Source: Streptomyces sp. AA1529 (GTDB taxonomy: Bacteria > Actinomycetota > Actinomycetes > Streptomycetales > Streptomycetaceae). Taken from it: DNA of 64,000 bases. Below the pieces are notes generated by a model that saw nothing but the letters and a program-made list of their open reading frames with translations, made no database searches and had not been told where the DNA came from. Shown here piece by piece: positions 25,658 through 33,346 of the stretch. The stretch lies in assembly GCF_000280905.1 (NCBI RefSeq), contig NZ_ALAP01000092.1, forward strand, positions 186,001-250,000. Reading direction: 5' to 3'. The position numbers were made by a program, and so were the translations under genes. Each line of letters opens with the position of its first letter. The stretch's first letter is position 1.

Positions 25658-27004
25658 TCAGCGCGACGGGACCCGGGCCACCTCGGGCGAGTCCGACTCG
25701 AGCGGCACGGACCAGGACCGCACGAGCCCCAGTTGTGCCGCCTGCCGGGGCAGCACCGCATCCAGCGCCCAGTCCGCCAGCACCCGGATCCGGTTCCCCG
25801 GCATGGCAGCGAGGTGGTACCCACGGGTCACCAGATTGGCGAGCGGCCCCGAGAGCGGCACCCGGAGCGGGTTCGCTGCGGCCTTGACCCCGCCCAGGTC
25901 CACCATGAATCCGAGGTCGTGGTGTTTGTAGGGGCGCGGCTCCCCGTGCCCGAGTGAGGCGGCGAGGTTGCGGCCCGCGACCTTCCCCTGCCGCACCGCG
26001 TGCTGCGCCGTCATCGGAGTGATCTCCCCCGGCCGGGTCAGGTCCGGTACAGCGGCCGCGTCGCCGCAGGCCATGACCTCGGGCCTGTCCGGCACCCGCA
26101 GGTACTCGTCGACCACGATGCGCCCCTGCCGGGTCTCCAGCCCGAGATCCTTCACGACGGGGTCGGGCCGCATTCCCACACACCAGATCAGCGAGTGGGT
26201 CGCTACGAACTCGCCGTTGTCCAGCACCACCCCCTCGCTCGTCGCCTCCTGGACGGAGGTTCCGGCCCGCACCTCGACCCCCCGCTTGCGCAGCACTTCG
26301 TCCGCGGTCCCGGAAAGACGGTGATCCAGTTCGGGCAGCACGCGAGGCGCGACGTCGAGCAGCATCCAGCGGGTCCGCACCTCCCCCGTACTCCGAGTGC
26401 CCGCCGGTCCGCGCCCGTCCGTCCCCTGCCGGCTGTGCTGCCTGGCCAGCGATTCGGCGAACATCTGGCCGTGCGCCGCGACCTCTGTGCCGGTGTATCC
26501 CGCGCCGACGACCACGAAGGTGCGGCGCGCCGTTGCTTCCTCCGCGTCCTCGGCAGTGGCCGCCAGCGCGATCTGCCTGTTGATGTGATCACGGAGGTAG
26601 AGAGCCTCCGGCATGCCGCGGAAGCCGTGCGCGTGCTCGGCGACCCCGGGGATCGGCAGCAGTTTGTTGACGCTGCCGACTGTCAGCAGCAGCCGGTCGT
26701 AGCAGAGCTCGCCCGACCGGCCTTCGGGGTCCATGTAGCGGAGGCGGCGCCCGTCGAGGTCGACGCCGTCGACCTCGCCCAGCACGAGCCGCACCCGTGG
26801 CAGCGTGCCGGCGAGCGAGACCGAGACCCGCCGCGGTTCCAGGACGCCCGACGCGACCTCCGGCAGCAGCGGCAGATAGAGAAAGTAGTCGTTGGGGTTG
26901 ACCAGCACGATCTCCGCTTCGTCACGGAGCGTGCGGGACAATGTACGCGCTGCCCTGTAGCCGGCGAATCCAGCTCCGACGATCACAATGCGGGACCGGC
27001 TCAC
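25658..27004 (-). CDS. Type II NADH dehydrogenase-like FAD oxidoreductase
   Basis: A 448-aa membrane-associated flavoprotein of the NDH-2 family, passing electrons from NADH to quinone without proton pumping. The FAD motif VIVGAGFAGYRAARTL is at 6-21, and the NADH motif FVVVGAGYTGTEVAAHG near 168. The segments NPNDYFLYLPLLPEVASGVLEP, DRLLLTVGSVNKL and ACGDAAAVPD are typical, and the C-terminal part has the amphipathic/hydrophobic stretch expected for membrane attachment. GTG 27004 has GAGGAGG at good distance. It is the last core-like gene before the tRNA-Pro region. Confidence 0.88.
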   Translation of the reverse strand: MSRSRIVIVGAGFAGYRAARTLSRTLRDEAEIVLVNPNDYFLYLPLLPEVASGVLEPRRVSVSLAGTLPRVRLVLGEVDGVDLDGRRLRYMDPEGRSGELCYDRLLLTVGSVNKLLPIPGVAEHAHGFRGMPEALYLRDHINRQIALAATAEDAEEATARRTFVVVGAGYTGTEVAAHGQMFAESLARQHSRQGTDGRGPAGTRSTGEVRTRWMLLDVAPRVLPELDHRLSGTADEVLRKRGVEVRAGTSVQEATSEGVVLDNGEFVATHSLIWCVGMRPDPVVKDLGLETRQGRIVVDEYLRVPDRPEVMACGDAAAVPDLTRPGEITPMTAQHAVRQGKVAGRNLAASLGHGEPRPYKHHDLGFMVDLGGVKAAANPLRVPLSGPLANLVTRGYHLAAMPGNRIRVLADWALDAVLPRQAAQLGLVRSWSVPLESDSPEVARVPSR

Positions 27005-27301
27005 AACCGGACCTCCTCTCAGAACCGGACCGGGGCAGGTTCCGTGCCCGCCCCAGCCGTCTGCCGCGGATCCGTCGGGTTTCCTGCCGGCTCTCCCACC
27101 AAACGCGTTCCGTGGGGGATCGGACGCAGCGGGCAGCCACCGGTCACGGGTCCGCACACTGCCCGCCCTGGAGGGACGACTGCCCACGCGTGATCGACCG
27201 ACCGTGTCGGCACCGGGAGGGGGTGAGCGAGCACCCCTTGAAGTGCTGTATTGTTCTTTGTGCGCGAGCGGCGAGGGAAAAGCCCCGAGCCGAGCGAGCA
27301 C

Positions 27302-27375
<74 letters not shown>

Positions 27376-27394
27376 CTGCGAAGATCGCAGATCG

Positions 27395-27426
27395 GAAGCC
27401 GTTCCAGCATGTGCTGGGACGGCTTC
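27395..27426 (+). terminator. Hairpin terminator after tRNA-Pro
   Basis: GAAGCCGTTCCAGCA pairs with TGCTGGGACGGCTTC (15 bp with one G-T wobble) around a 2-nt loop, followed by TTCC, 20 bp after the tRNA. Confidence 0.7.
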
Positions 27427-27442
27427 TTCCGTACGTGCGTTT

Positions 27443-27490
27443 GCTCCCATGATGGGAGCCCTCTGGGAGCACTCGCGCTCCCACGCTCCC
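27443..27490. repeat. Cluster of GGGAGC inverted repeats
   Basis: A perfect dyad GCTCCCATGATGGGAGC (27443-27459) is followed within 35 bp by CTGGGAGC, GCTCCCA and GCTCCCAG. Such clusters next to a tRNA 3' end could be integrase or excisionase arm sites of an integrated element; this is inference. Confidence 0.4.
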
Positions 27491-27899
27491 AGCCGGCAGC
27501 AGTGCCCGTTTTCTCCGTCCCACTCGGGTCGAGGCTGTGCGCGGTACACCACTGCTGCACGCCGTCGTCAACAGCGTGGCATCAGCCGCTACCCCGCGGA
27601 GGGACGGGTATTCCCGGATAGGGGGCACAAGAGCCCCTTGACCGCACAGGAGGGCAGGGCCGACCTCTACGGGCCTTGCGTCTGACACATTTCCCGCCCT
27701 CCGTCGCACGGGCGAGGGTCTTTGCCCAGGCCACCGCGACAGTGCTGGTCAGCCCGTGATGCAATCCCGTGCCTGGGTGGGGCGGATGACACTTGAGCAC
27801 AGGTGGGAGCGTATCCGCGAGAGCGGGAGCAGTTGTGGGGCGCGGTAGCACCCTACAGAGAGCCCTTCCAACGGGGCCGATGCATGGGAGTCGGATCCG

Positions 27900-28140
27900 G
27901 ACGGGACGGAGAGCTGACAGACGGCCGAGCGGGAAGAGCTGTCCCTGCTGTAGAGGTTGGCCGCCGAGCAGGACGAAGCGGTTCAGGTGCTGCGAAAGGG
28001 CGCCGTTCCTCTTCACGAGGGAGAGCAACCGATGAGCGCGGTGTACGCGTTCATCGAGGCGGAGAAGACCACTGCATCGCTCTCGTGCATCAACTATTGA
28101 AAGAGGCCCGCTTACCCCTTGAATACCTGGCGGGCCGATA
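27900..28140 (+). pseudogene. Decayed IS3-family transposase (end of orfA, start of orfB)
   Basis: Three frames together read as an IS3 transposase. One frame gives REELSLL, a stop, then RLAAEQDEAVQVLRKGAV; a shift leads into LFTRESNR and a stop (normal end of orfA, usually AAAFFA.E..R). An overlapping ATG starts MSAVYAFIEAEKTT (start of orfB), and a further shift gives IALVHQLLKEARLPLEYLAGR. At least two frameshifts and one in-frame stop kill it, and the catalytic DDE domain is absent. No terminal repeats were found. Confidence 0.6.
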
Positions 28141-28403
28141 AGACCCGGAGGACCACGCAGGCCAGGCAGGTCGGCGGAGCAGCCGTTGACCAGTTCGGCC
28201 ACGAGGTGGCGCAGGGCGGCAAGAGAGCCATCTGCGGCCTGGTAGAGCTGGACCGCGACGCCGGTGTCGGGGGGGCGGGAAGGCCGTGCGGCAGTGAGCG
28301 ACTCTGTCGGGGATCTTGGGGTTCTCGGGACGAGGCTGTTGGCTCTTGGAACACTTCGGACGGTCCTGCGCAGTTCCGCCGCAGTTCCGTCTTTCTGAGA
28401 TGA

Positions 28404-28868
28404 TCAGTGTCTGTTCGTCCCCGGTCCGGTGCGGTAGTTCCGGAGCTGACTGCCCAGATGGCCCGGGCCAGCAACCCTCGCGGCACCACGGCGATGTGGG
28501 CGCGTGACCGCCTCGATGGGCTCTGGGACGACAGGGACTTCGCTTCCTGGTACCCGCGCGATGGCCGCCCAGGACTCTCGCCGGCCCAGCTGGCCATGCA
28601 ACTGGTACCGGATCTCGTAGCACCTCGCGAAGCTTTGCCTTGCTGCGATCTTGCGTTCAGCCTCTGACATCCCACGATCGAGAATGATGAGTAGAAGCTC
28701 GCTGCGCACCTGGGACAGCACCCCGAGGTATGCGCCGTACAGCTCTCGTTTGCTTTGCCTCCACTCCGCCACGGCTTCGCGCCGATCCTTGCGGACTTCA
28801 ACTAGCAGAGCGGATCCGGTAGCGATCGCGGCACCAAGGAGAGTGGCCAGGAGCGGTGTCCAATCCAT
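28404..28868 (-). CDS. Small membrane-anchored protein, possibly truncated
   Basis: A 154-aa frame starting at ATG 28868 (MDWTPLLATLLGAAIATGSALLVEVRKDRREA). One N-terminal transmembrane helix (about 5-24) precedes a charged helical region (EWRQSKRELYGAYLGVLSQVRSELLLIILDRGMSEAERKIAARQ). This resembles a common class of short Streptomyces helix-anchored hypothetical proteins. From about residue 105 the sequence becomes Arg/Pro-rich and loses character, so a frameshift or truncation near 28550 is likely. It sits in the low-GC region; no function can be given. Confidence 0.5.
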   Translation of the reverse strand: MDWTPLLATLLGAAIATGSALLVEVRKDRREAVAEWRQSKRELYGAYLGVLSQVRSELLLIILDRGMSEAERKIAARQSFARCYEIRYQLHGQLGRRESWAAIARVPGSEVPVVPEPIEAVTRPHRRGAARVAGPGHLGSQLRNYRTGPGTNRH

Positions 28869-29180
28869 GTTGGCAAGGTAGGAGAGCCGCAGCCCACGTG
28901 GACAGAGTGCGTGCGGCTCCACGCCGGCGGGTCGACCGCAATGCAAACACAGCTTTAGGAGAGAGGGCGGAGGATCACGCTGCTCACCTGGGCCCTCGGT
29001 ACCCGGTGATGTGACTGGCAACTGGACCGTAGAGACCCCTCGTTGACCGTGGCTGACCCCTGTATCTGGCACGGTTGTGGCACGAATCTCAGCCGATGAC
29101 AGTCAGCCGCGACGGCGGGTGCGTCGCCCGATCAGGCGCGCGTATGCCTCGCTGCACCCCCACCCGCCTCGCCACGCTAC
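28869..29180. other. Intergenic region in the low-GC block
   Basis: No convincing gene or strong hairpin seen. Confidence 0.4.
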
Positions 29181-29540
29181 TTGCCTGTGCTGGTCGGCCG
29201 CGCGGAGGGCCGGCCCCTGTCGGGGATGCCCGTACTGCTACGCGAAATAGCAGTCCAACAGGACCCGTCGCCGCATGCGCTCGGCGAGACTGTCTGGGTG
29301 ATCGAAGTCGCATGGGCTGCTCTGGGCAGGGTCCTTGAAGTGGTCGCATTCCTGGTCAGCTTGTTTCTAGTGCTCGCAGTGGCGGGCGTGACCATATGGG
29401 GGTATCGGAGATGGTCGACCCACGTGACGTGTTGCGGGTCCGGTGGTTCCTGCAACGGGTGCTTGCCCTGGCCGAACTCGTCGGATGGGCTTTGCTCGCC
29501 GCGGGCGTGTGGGTGTACCGACACACCCTGGGTCGTGTAG
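29181..29540 (+). CDS. Possible small membrane protein overlapping the next gene
   Basis: A 119-aa frame with one clear hydrophobic helix (LEVVAFLVSLFLVLAVAGVTIWGYRRW, about 52-77). A more likely start is GTG 29299. The part after residue 80 overlaps the next gene in another frame and is Cys/Ser-rich. It may be a short membrane partner of the following protein or a broken first helix of it. Not recognised. Confidence 0.3.
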   Translation: MPVLVGRAEGRPLSGMPVLLREIAVQQDPSPHALGETVWVIEVAWAALGRVLEVVAFLVSLFLVLAVAGVTIWGYRRWSTHVTCCGSGGSCNGCLPWPNSSDGLCSPRACGCTDTPWVV

Positions 29541-30769
29541 TGAGCGCCTATATCCGGTGGAGCAGGCGCAGGGTTGCGGAGCATCTGGCGTGGGCGAGAA
29601 TGCCTTTTGGCCGTGATGCTCACAGGCTGTTTCCTGTCGGCCCACAGGTGCGCGCTGCGTTGCGCTCGTGGCATCAGGTAGGGCCGCTGGCTGCGGTCGC
29701 GTACTTCGTCAAGGCGTTCATCCTGTTGCAGACCCTGCTTAATCTGGGGCGCATCGTCAATGCCGTCACCAGGTGGTCGTCTCGTGTGTGGGCGGAGAGC
29801 GAAAGAGCTCCCGTTGTGTGGTGGGCGCCCGGCGGCGGCCTGTGGGGTCAGGCCCGGCAGGTTGAATGGACCGGCGAGCAACCAGGCATCGATGTGACGG
29901 TAGTGACGACTTTCCGGGCGTTCGGTGAGTCGATCTGGAGGAAGGCCACCCAATATCTTCCAGCACTCGGTGCCCCGGAAGGCCGCCCCGCCGAGGCGGC
30001 TACTGCGGTGTTCGGACTCGTTCTGACTGTCGCGCTTCTCCTTGCGCTACGAGCCGTGCTGGGACTTCTCGGCCGACGCGGGCCGACCAGGGCAGACAGC
30101 AAGCACGGTCCAGGCTTTGCCGCCCCTCATCCTCGCGGATGGTGGCTGCGGTCGCTGCTGAGCCTGCGTCCGGGGGCGGCCAAGCGCACCCGGCCTGTCG
30201 TGGTCCTGATCGACTGTGTTGGCCGCGTGGGGGCGGCGCGGCACTACTACCAGACCATCACGCAGCCTCATAGCGCTATCTATGCTGCGCGCGTGGACCT
30301 CTCCAGGGTTGAGCGGGTGGTGTGGTCGGCTTGGAAGGTTCGGCACCGCCAGGTGCCCGGTCCGCGTCGGCGCGAGTATCGGAAGCATGCGGCCGACGTA
30401 GTAGGGGCGATCCGACGGCTAGAGGCACGACAGGACATCGACGCAGACACAGGCCAGGTTTTCGAGGAAATGGCGCGCTTGCTGGTGATGATCACTGAAC
30501 GGTACGCACAGGGCCGCACACTCGCCCTGCTCGATCCCAAAGATTTGAAGGACGCAGAGCCCGCCGTCAATCGGGAATGGGTACGGCTGATCATCCTTGG
30601 TGTTGTGATGACCGGTGCCGCCATTGCAGCGGGCCTGTCGGAGCTCTCGGCCGCCGGATCTACTCAAATCGTTGCCGTGGTCGGCGCCGTCGCCTGGGTG
30701 CTTTTGTACGGTGATCGGCTCGCCCCGGGCGATGTACTCGATGTGATGCGTGGCCAAAGCCGCAAGTGA
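29396..30769 (+). CDS. Hypothetical multi-domain membrane protein
   Basis: A 457-aa protein that I do not recognise. Hydrophobic segments: about 22-42 (LALAELVGWALLAAGVWVYRH), 95-115 (weak), 205-226 (AVFGLVLTVALLLALRAVLGLL), and a C-terminal pair at about 392-410 and 420-437. Between them lies a soluble domain of about 170 residues (from RPVVVLIDCVGRVGAARHYY to NREWVRLI) rich in Arg and Glu helices. ATG 29411 is an alternative start with GGGGG upstream. GC content and codon use are lower than in the flanking chromosome. Its stop lies 2 bp from the pre-insertion end of the eIF5A-like gene and 21 bp before the IS element. Confidence 0.7.
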   Translation: MGVSEMVDPRDVLRVRWFLQRVLALAELVGWALLAAGVWVYRHTLGRVVSAYIRWSRRRVAEHLAWARMPFGRDAHRLFPVGPQVRAALRSWHQVGPLAAVAYFVKAFILLQTLLNLGRIVNAVTRWSSRVWAESERAPVVWWAPGGGLWGQARQVEWTGEQPGIDVTVVTTFRAFGESIWRKATQYLPALGAPEGRPAEAATAVFGLVLTVALLLALRAVLGLLGRRGPTRADSKHGPGFAAPHPRGWWLRSLLSLRPGAAKRTRPVVVLIDCVGRVGAARHYYQTITQPHSAIYAARVDLSRVERVVWSAWKVRHRQVPGPRRREYRKHAADVVGAIRRLEARQDIDADTGQVFEEMARLLVMITERYAQGRTLALLDPKDLKDAEPAVNREWVRLIILGVVMTGAAIAAGLSELSAAGSTQIVAVVGAVAWVLLYGDRLAPGDVLDVMRGQSRK

Positions 30770-30786
30770 CCTTATGAGACCGACGC

Positions 30787-30790
30787 GGAC
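30787..30790. repeat. Target-site duplication GGAC, left copy
   Basis: GGAC directly abuts the left end of the IS5-type element and is repeated at 31850-31853. Confidence 0.65.
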
Positions 30791-31849
30791 CTAACGAGCT
30801 CGTGCATGGTTGGCGGTGGCGCGTCGAGACCGTGATCGTTGATCATGGTTGGCGTGGTGGGGAACCGGGCACGTGCAGCAATCATTGGTAGCCAACGAAT
30901 CACAGGGCTCAAGCCTGAGGTGATCGCTGAACTCGTCGCGGAGATCGGCCCGTTGTGGCACGAGCGACACCAGGCGGTACTCACCGCACGTCCTCGACGC
31001 AGGGCAGTGGGCGCCGGCGCCAAGCACAAGCTGGTCTTCGTCGACCGGCTCTTGGCCACGCTCGTGCATCTGCGGCACGGCGCCACACACGACCTGCTGG
31101 CCTGCTGGTTCGGTGTCGACCGCTCCACCATCACGCGTGCGATCAGGGAAGTGCGACCGTTGCTCGCTGAGCGAGGCTGCACCGTCGCGCCCGGCCAACG
31201 GCTGCGCACCCTCGCCGAGGTCATCGACTACCTCGGCGCTGACGGGCACATTGGGATCATCGACGGAACCGAGGTCCGAGTGCGCCGTCCAGCGGCCGGA
31301 CGCAAGGACCGGGAGAAGTACATCTCGGGGAAGAACAAGCAGAACGCCGTGAAGTCGATGGTGCTCACGGATGCCGACGGGCGCTTGATGTTCTGCAGCC
31401 CGGCTGAGCCGGCCAGCGTCGCGGACATCACGCACGCCAGGAAGTTGGGCCTGGTCAAGCTGCTGGCCGACGGGCCTGCCCTGGAGATCCTGGCCGATGC
31501 CGGATATCAGGGACTGGGCGCCCAGACCAGCGGGCGCGTGGTGACGCCACCCCATCGCAAGTTCAAGAAGAACCCGCCCGAGTGGTACGAGGAGATGCAC
31601 GAACGGCAGCGCAAAGCGCACTCCTCACGACGCATCCGTGTCGAACACGGCATCGGGCATATGAAGAACTGGCGGTCCCTCGCCCGGCACCACGGCCGCC
31701 GCGAGCACATGAGCGACATCATCCAAGCCGTCGCCGGACTGCTCTCCCACCAACAGACCGCCACGATGTCCAGCTGTATGCGAACGTGAACGCAAAGGCC
31801 GATCCGTGGCCCTCGACTCGCCATCGCCAACCATGCACGAGCTCGTTAG
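30791..31849 (+). mobile_element. IS5-type insertion sequence, complete
   Basis: A 1059-bp element with a single transposase gene. The ends form imperfect inverted repeats of about 38 bp (two mismatches) starting CTAACGAGCTCGTGCATGGTTG on the left and its complement on the right (31812-31849). Both ends are flanked by GGAC, a 4-bp target duplication. Element and gene look intact, so the insertion is probably recent. It split a small minus-strand gene. Confidence 0.85.
30839..31789 (+). CDS. IS5-family transposase
   Basis: A 316-aa DDE transposase. An N-terminal helix-turn-helix (about 60-110, HGATHDLLACWFGVDRSTITRAIREV) precedes the DDE-4-like catalytic core: first Asp in IGIIDGTEVRV, second in ILADAGYQG, and Glu in RVEHGIGHMKNWR. 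K.KQNAVKSMVLTDADGRLMF is typical of HARBI1-like/IS5 enzymes. The first codon ATG 30839 is followed by GTG codons; exact start uncertain. The length is normal and no stops interrupt it, so it may still be active. Confidence 0.9.
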   Translation: MIMVGVVGNRARAAIIGSQRITGLKPEVIAELVAEIGPLWHERHQAVLTARPRRRAVGAGAKHKLVFVDRLLATLVHLRHGATHDLLACWFGVDRSTITRAIREVRPLLAERGCTVAPGQRLRTLAEVIDYLGADGHIGIIDGTEVRVRRPAAGRKDREKYISGKNKQNAVKSMVLTDADGRLMFCSPAEPASVADITHARKLGLVKLLADGPALEILADAGYQGLGAQTSGRVVTPPHRKFKKNPPEWYEEMHERQRKAHSSRRIRVEHGIGHMKNWRSLARHHGRREHMSDIIQAVAGLLSHQQTATMSSCMRT

Positions 31850-31853
31850 GGAC
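31850..31853. repeat. Target-site duplication GGAC, right copy
   Basis: Right-hand copy of the duplication at 30787-30790. Confidence 0.65.
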
Positions 31854-31975
31854 ACATCAACAACCTTGCAGGGCCGGCCGCTGAGGACCACCCAGCTGCC
31901 CCTACGCACTTCGCGTGCTTGCACCGTCTCCGGAACGTCGACCGCTAGGTTGGGGTCCCAGTCCGTGTCACTCAT
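31850..31975 (-). pseudogene. eIF5A/EF-P N-terminal-domain-like mini-gene, split by the IS
   Basis: ATG 31975 has a perfect AGGAGG site 6 nt upstream. The first 42 codons include AREVRRGSWVVLSGRPCKVVDVS, close to the first beta-strands of eIF5A/EF-P proteins (usual form: KGSYV.I.GRPCKVVEVS). The IS5-type element then interrupts it. If the IS and one GGAC copy are removed, the frame adds only ASVS and stops at 30772-30774, giving a 46-aa product that lacks the Lys-containing loop and the second domain. As it stands the frame runs into the IS for 116 codons. Short natural protein or older truncation: both are possible. Confidence 0.55.
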
Positions 31976-32784
31976 GAATCCTCCTGTGAAAGGGCCTTAC
32001 TTCACACATTCACGCACGGTACTTGATTACCAGGAAGCTTTTTCGGCTCACGCGGGCCGGAGCCTCGCAGACGAGCCCGGCGGCACGGACGGCGCCCCCA
32101 GCACTTCGGCCGTCTGCGCCTCACTGAGATCCGCGCAGCACTGTGCTGGCGGTGGAGCCGGCCACGCCCGGCGCCCCGGCCCGACAGCGACGCGGTGTAC
32201 CGGGCAGGAACGCAGGGCACCGCTCACCGGCACATAGAGGAAGTCGATCCCTCCCACGTATGCCACCTCCACGTCGAGATCCCCGACGCGTACGTGAGCG
32301 GCTCGGTGGAGGGGCGACGGTGCGGTTGCATACGCCGTCGGAGCCACAACCAGAAGCACCTGCCTCACGCCCCGAGTGCACCGCAGGGCTGTCTCTCTTC
32401 CGCCCCTACAGCACTTGCGGGGATCACCCCGCCCCATGCCAGCACCATGAAGAACACGAGTGTTGGCCACATGATCGCCCGGGCAGGTCCTAGGCCTGGC
32501 TGCTGACCGCAGACGGCTCGATCACCAATGGGGAGATCCCCGTACCGCCATGCGGCACCCTCCTGGCCCGTGTCTTCGTGGTCGCGCTACGCAGGTACCG
32601 CTGGAACAGCATCATCATGGCCGTGGACATGTTGACCGCGACGAGTGGCTGAGGGGTCCGCCGGCAGCCTCCTGATCGATCGAGGAGGACCCTTCTCAGT
32701 CGTCGATCGGTGTGGTCCAAGGGCCGTAGTGGGGTGCGGCAGCAGCCGGTCAACAGTCACCAACGACAACCGACATCGCCTCCC
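31976..32784. other. Low-GC region with decayed reading frames
   Basis: No intact gene. On the minus strand ATG 32472 begins a clear signal-peptide-like sequence (MWPTLVFFMVLAWGGVIPASAVGA) that hits a stop after 36 codons; plausible continuations lie in other frames (VRVGDLDVEVAYVGGIDFLYVPVSGALRS, within 32048-32330). A 46-codon minus-strand frame (32490-32630) lies just upstream. I read this as a decayed secreted-protein gene. Confidence 0.35.
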
Positions 32785-33339
32785 CTACCGACTGCAGCGC
32801 TTCTCCTGCACGGCATTTCGGGCAACATTCTCGACGAAACGCCGAATTGCTCTGCGACGCTCCTCGACTTCCGACGGATAGTGGGTGTCATTGTCGCCGA
32901 ACTCAAATCGCAGTACGAGATGCTGCTTCTTGTTTACTTCACATTCAGCCGTGACCATGGCCGCGCTGTCGGCGATGGCCCCCCTTCCCTCTACCGGGAG
33001 GTGATGCAAGGGCTGGACGTGCTCCCGCCGGACGCCTTCGAGGACTCTCACGGGGTCGAACCGCTGGTTCGTGGAACTTTTGCCGAAAGTCACTGCACTG
33101 TATCCATCCACGTCCACAGTGCATCCCGTGTCGGTCGTCGGCAGGGCATGGCCGTCTTCGGTCAGTTTCTTCCCTTCGGGCGGCAGCAGGGGACTGAGGG
33201 AACTCGGTTCGACAGGGGTTCCACAGACCGCTTTCGGAACGGCGAAGCCGCGCCCGCCGTCGGAGCAGCCGGCCGCCGCCATCAGGGCGAACGCGAGAGT
33301 CACTACCAGTGTGCTGCGCCATGGCGGGTTCTCCCACAC
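32785..33339 (-). CDS. Lipoprotein, partner of the large upstream protein
   Basis: A 184-aa exported lipoprotein. The signal (WRSTLVVTLAFALMAAAGC) ends in a lipobox with Cys25. The mature part has three more Cys (VCGTPVEP, GCTVDVD, AECEV) and ends basic. It begins with GTG 33339, 7 bp after the stop of the 838-aa protein gene, so the two are one transcript. From memory, similar lipoproteins follow large DUF6571-like proteins in other Streptomyces. Function unknown; perhaps an immunity or chaperone partner outside the membrane. Confidence 0.75.
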   Translation of the reverse strand: MWENPPWRSTLVVTLAFALMAAAGCSDGGRGFAVPKAVCGTPVEPSSLSPLLPPEGKKLTEDGHALPTTDTGCTVDVDGYSAVTFGKSSTNQRFDPVRVLEGVRREHVQPLHHLPVEGRGAIADSAAMVTAECEVNKKQHLVLRFEFGDNDTHYPSEVEERRRAIRRFVENVARNAVQEKRCSR

Positions 33340-33346
33340 GACAGGA

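Larger units (their letters stand above)
27376..27899. other. tRNA-proximal non-coding region
   Basis: No convincing gene. It contains the hairpin at 27395-27426 and several GGGAGC inverted repeats at 27443-27490. Open frames on the minus strand are antisense to the tRNA and not credible. Confidence 0.5.
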
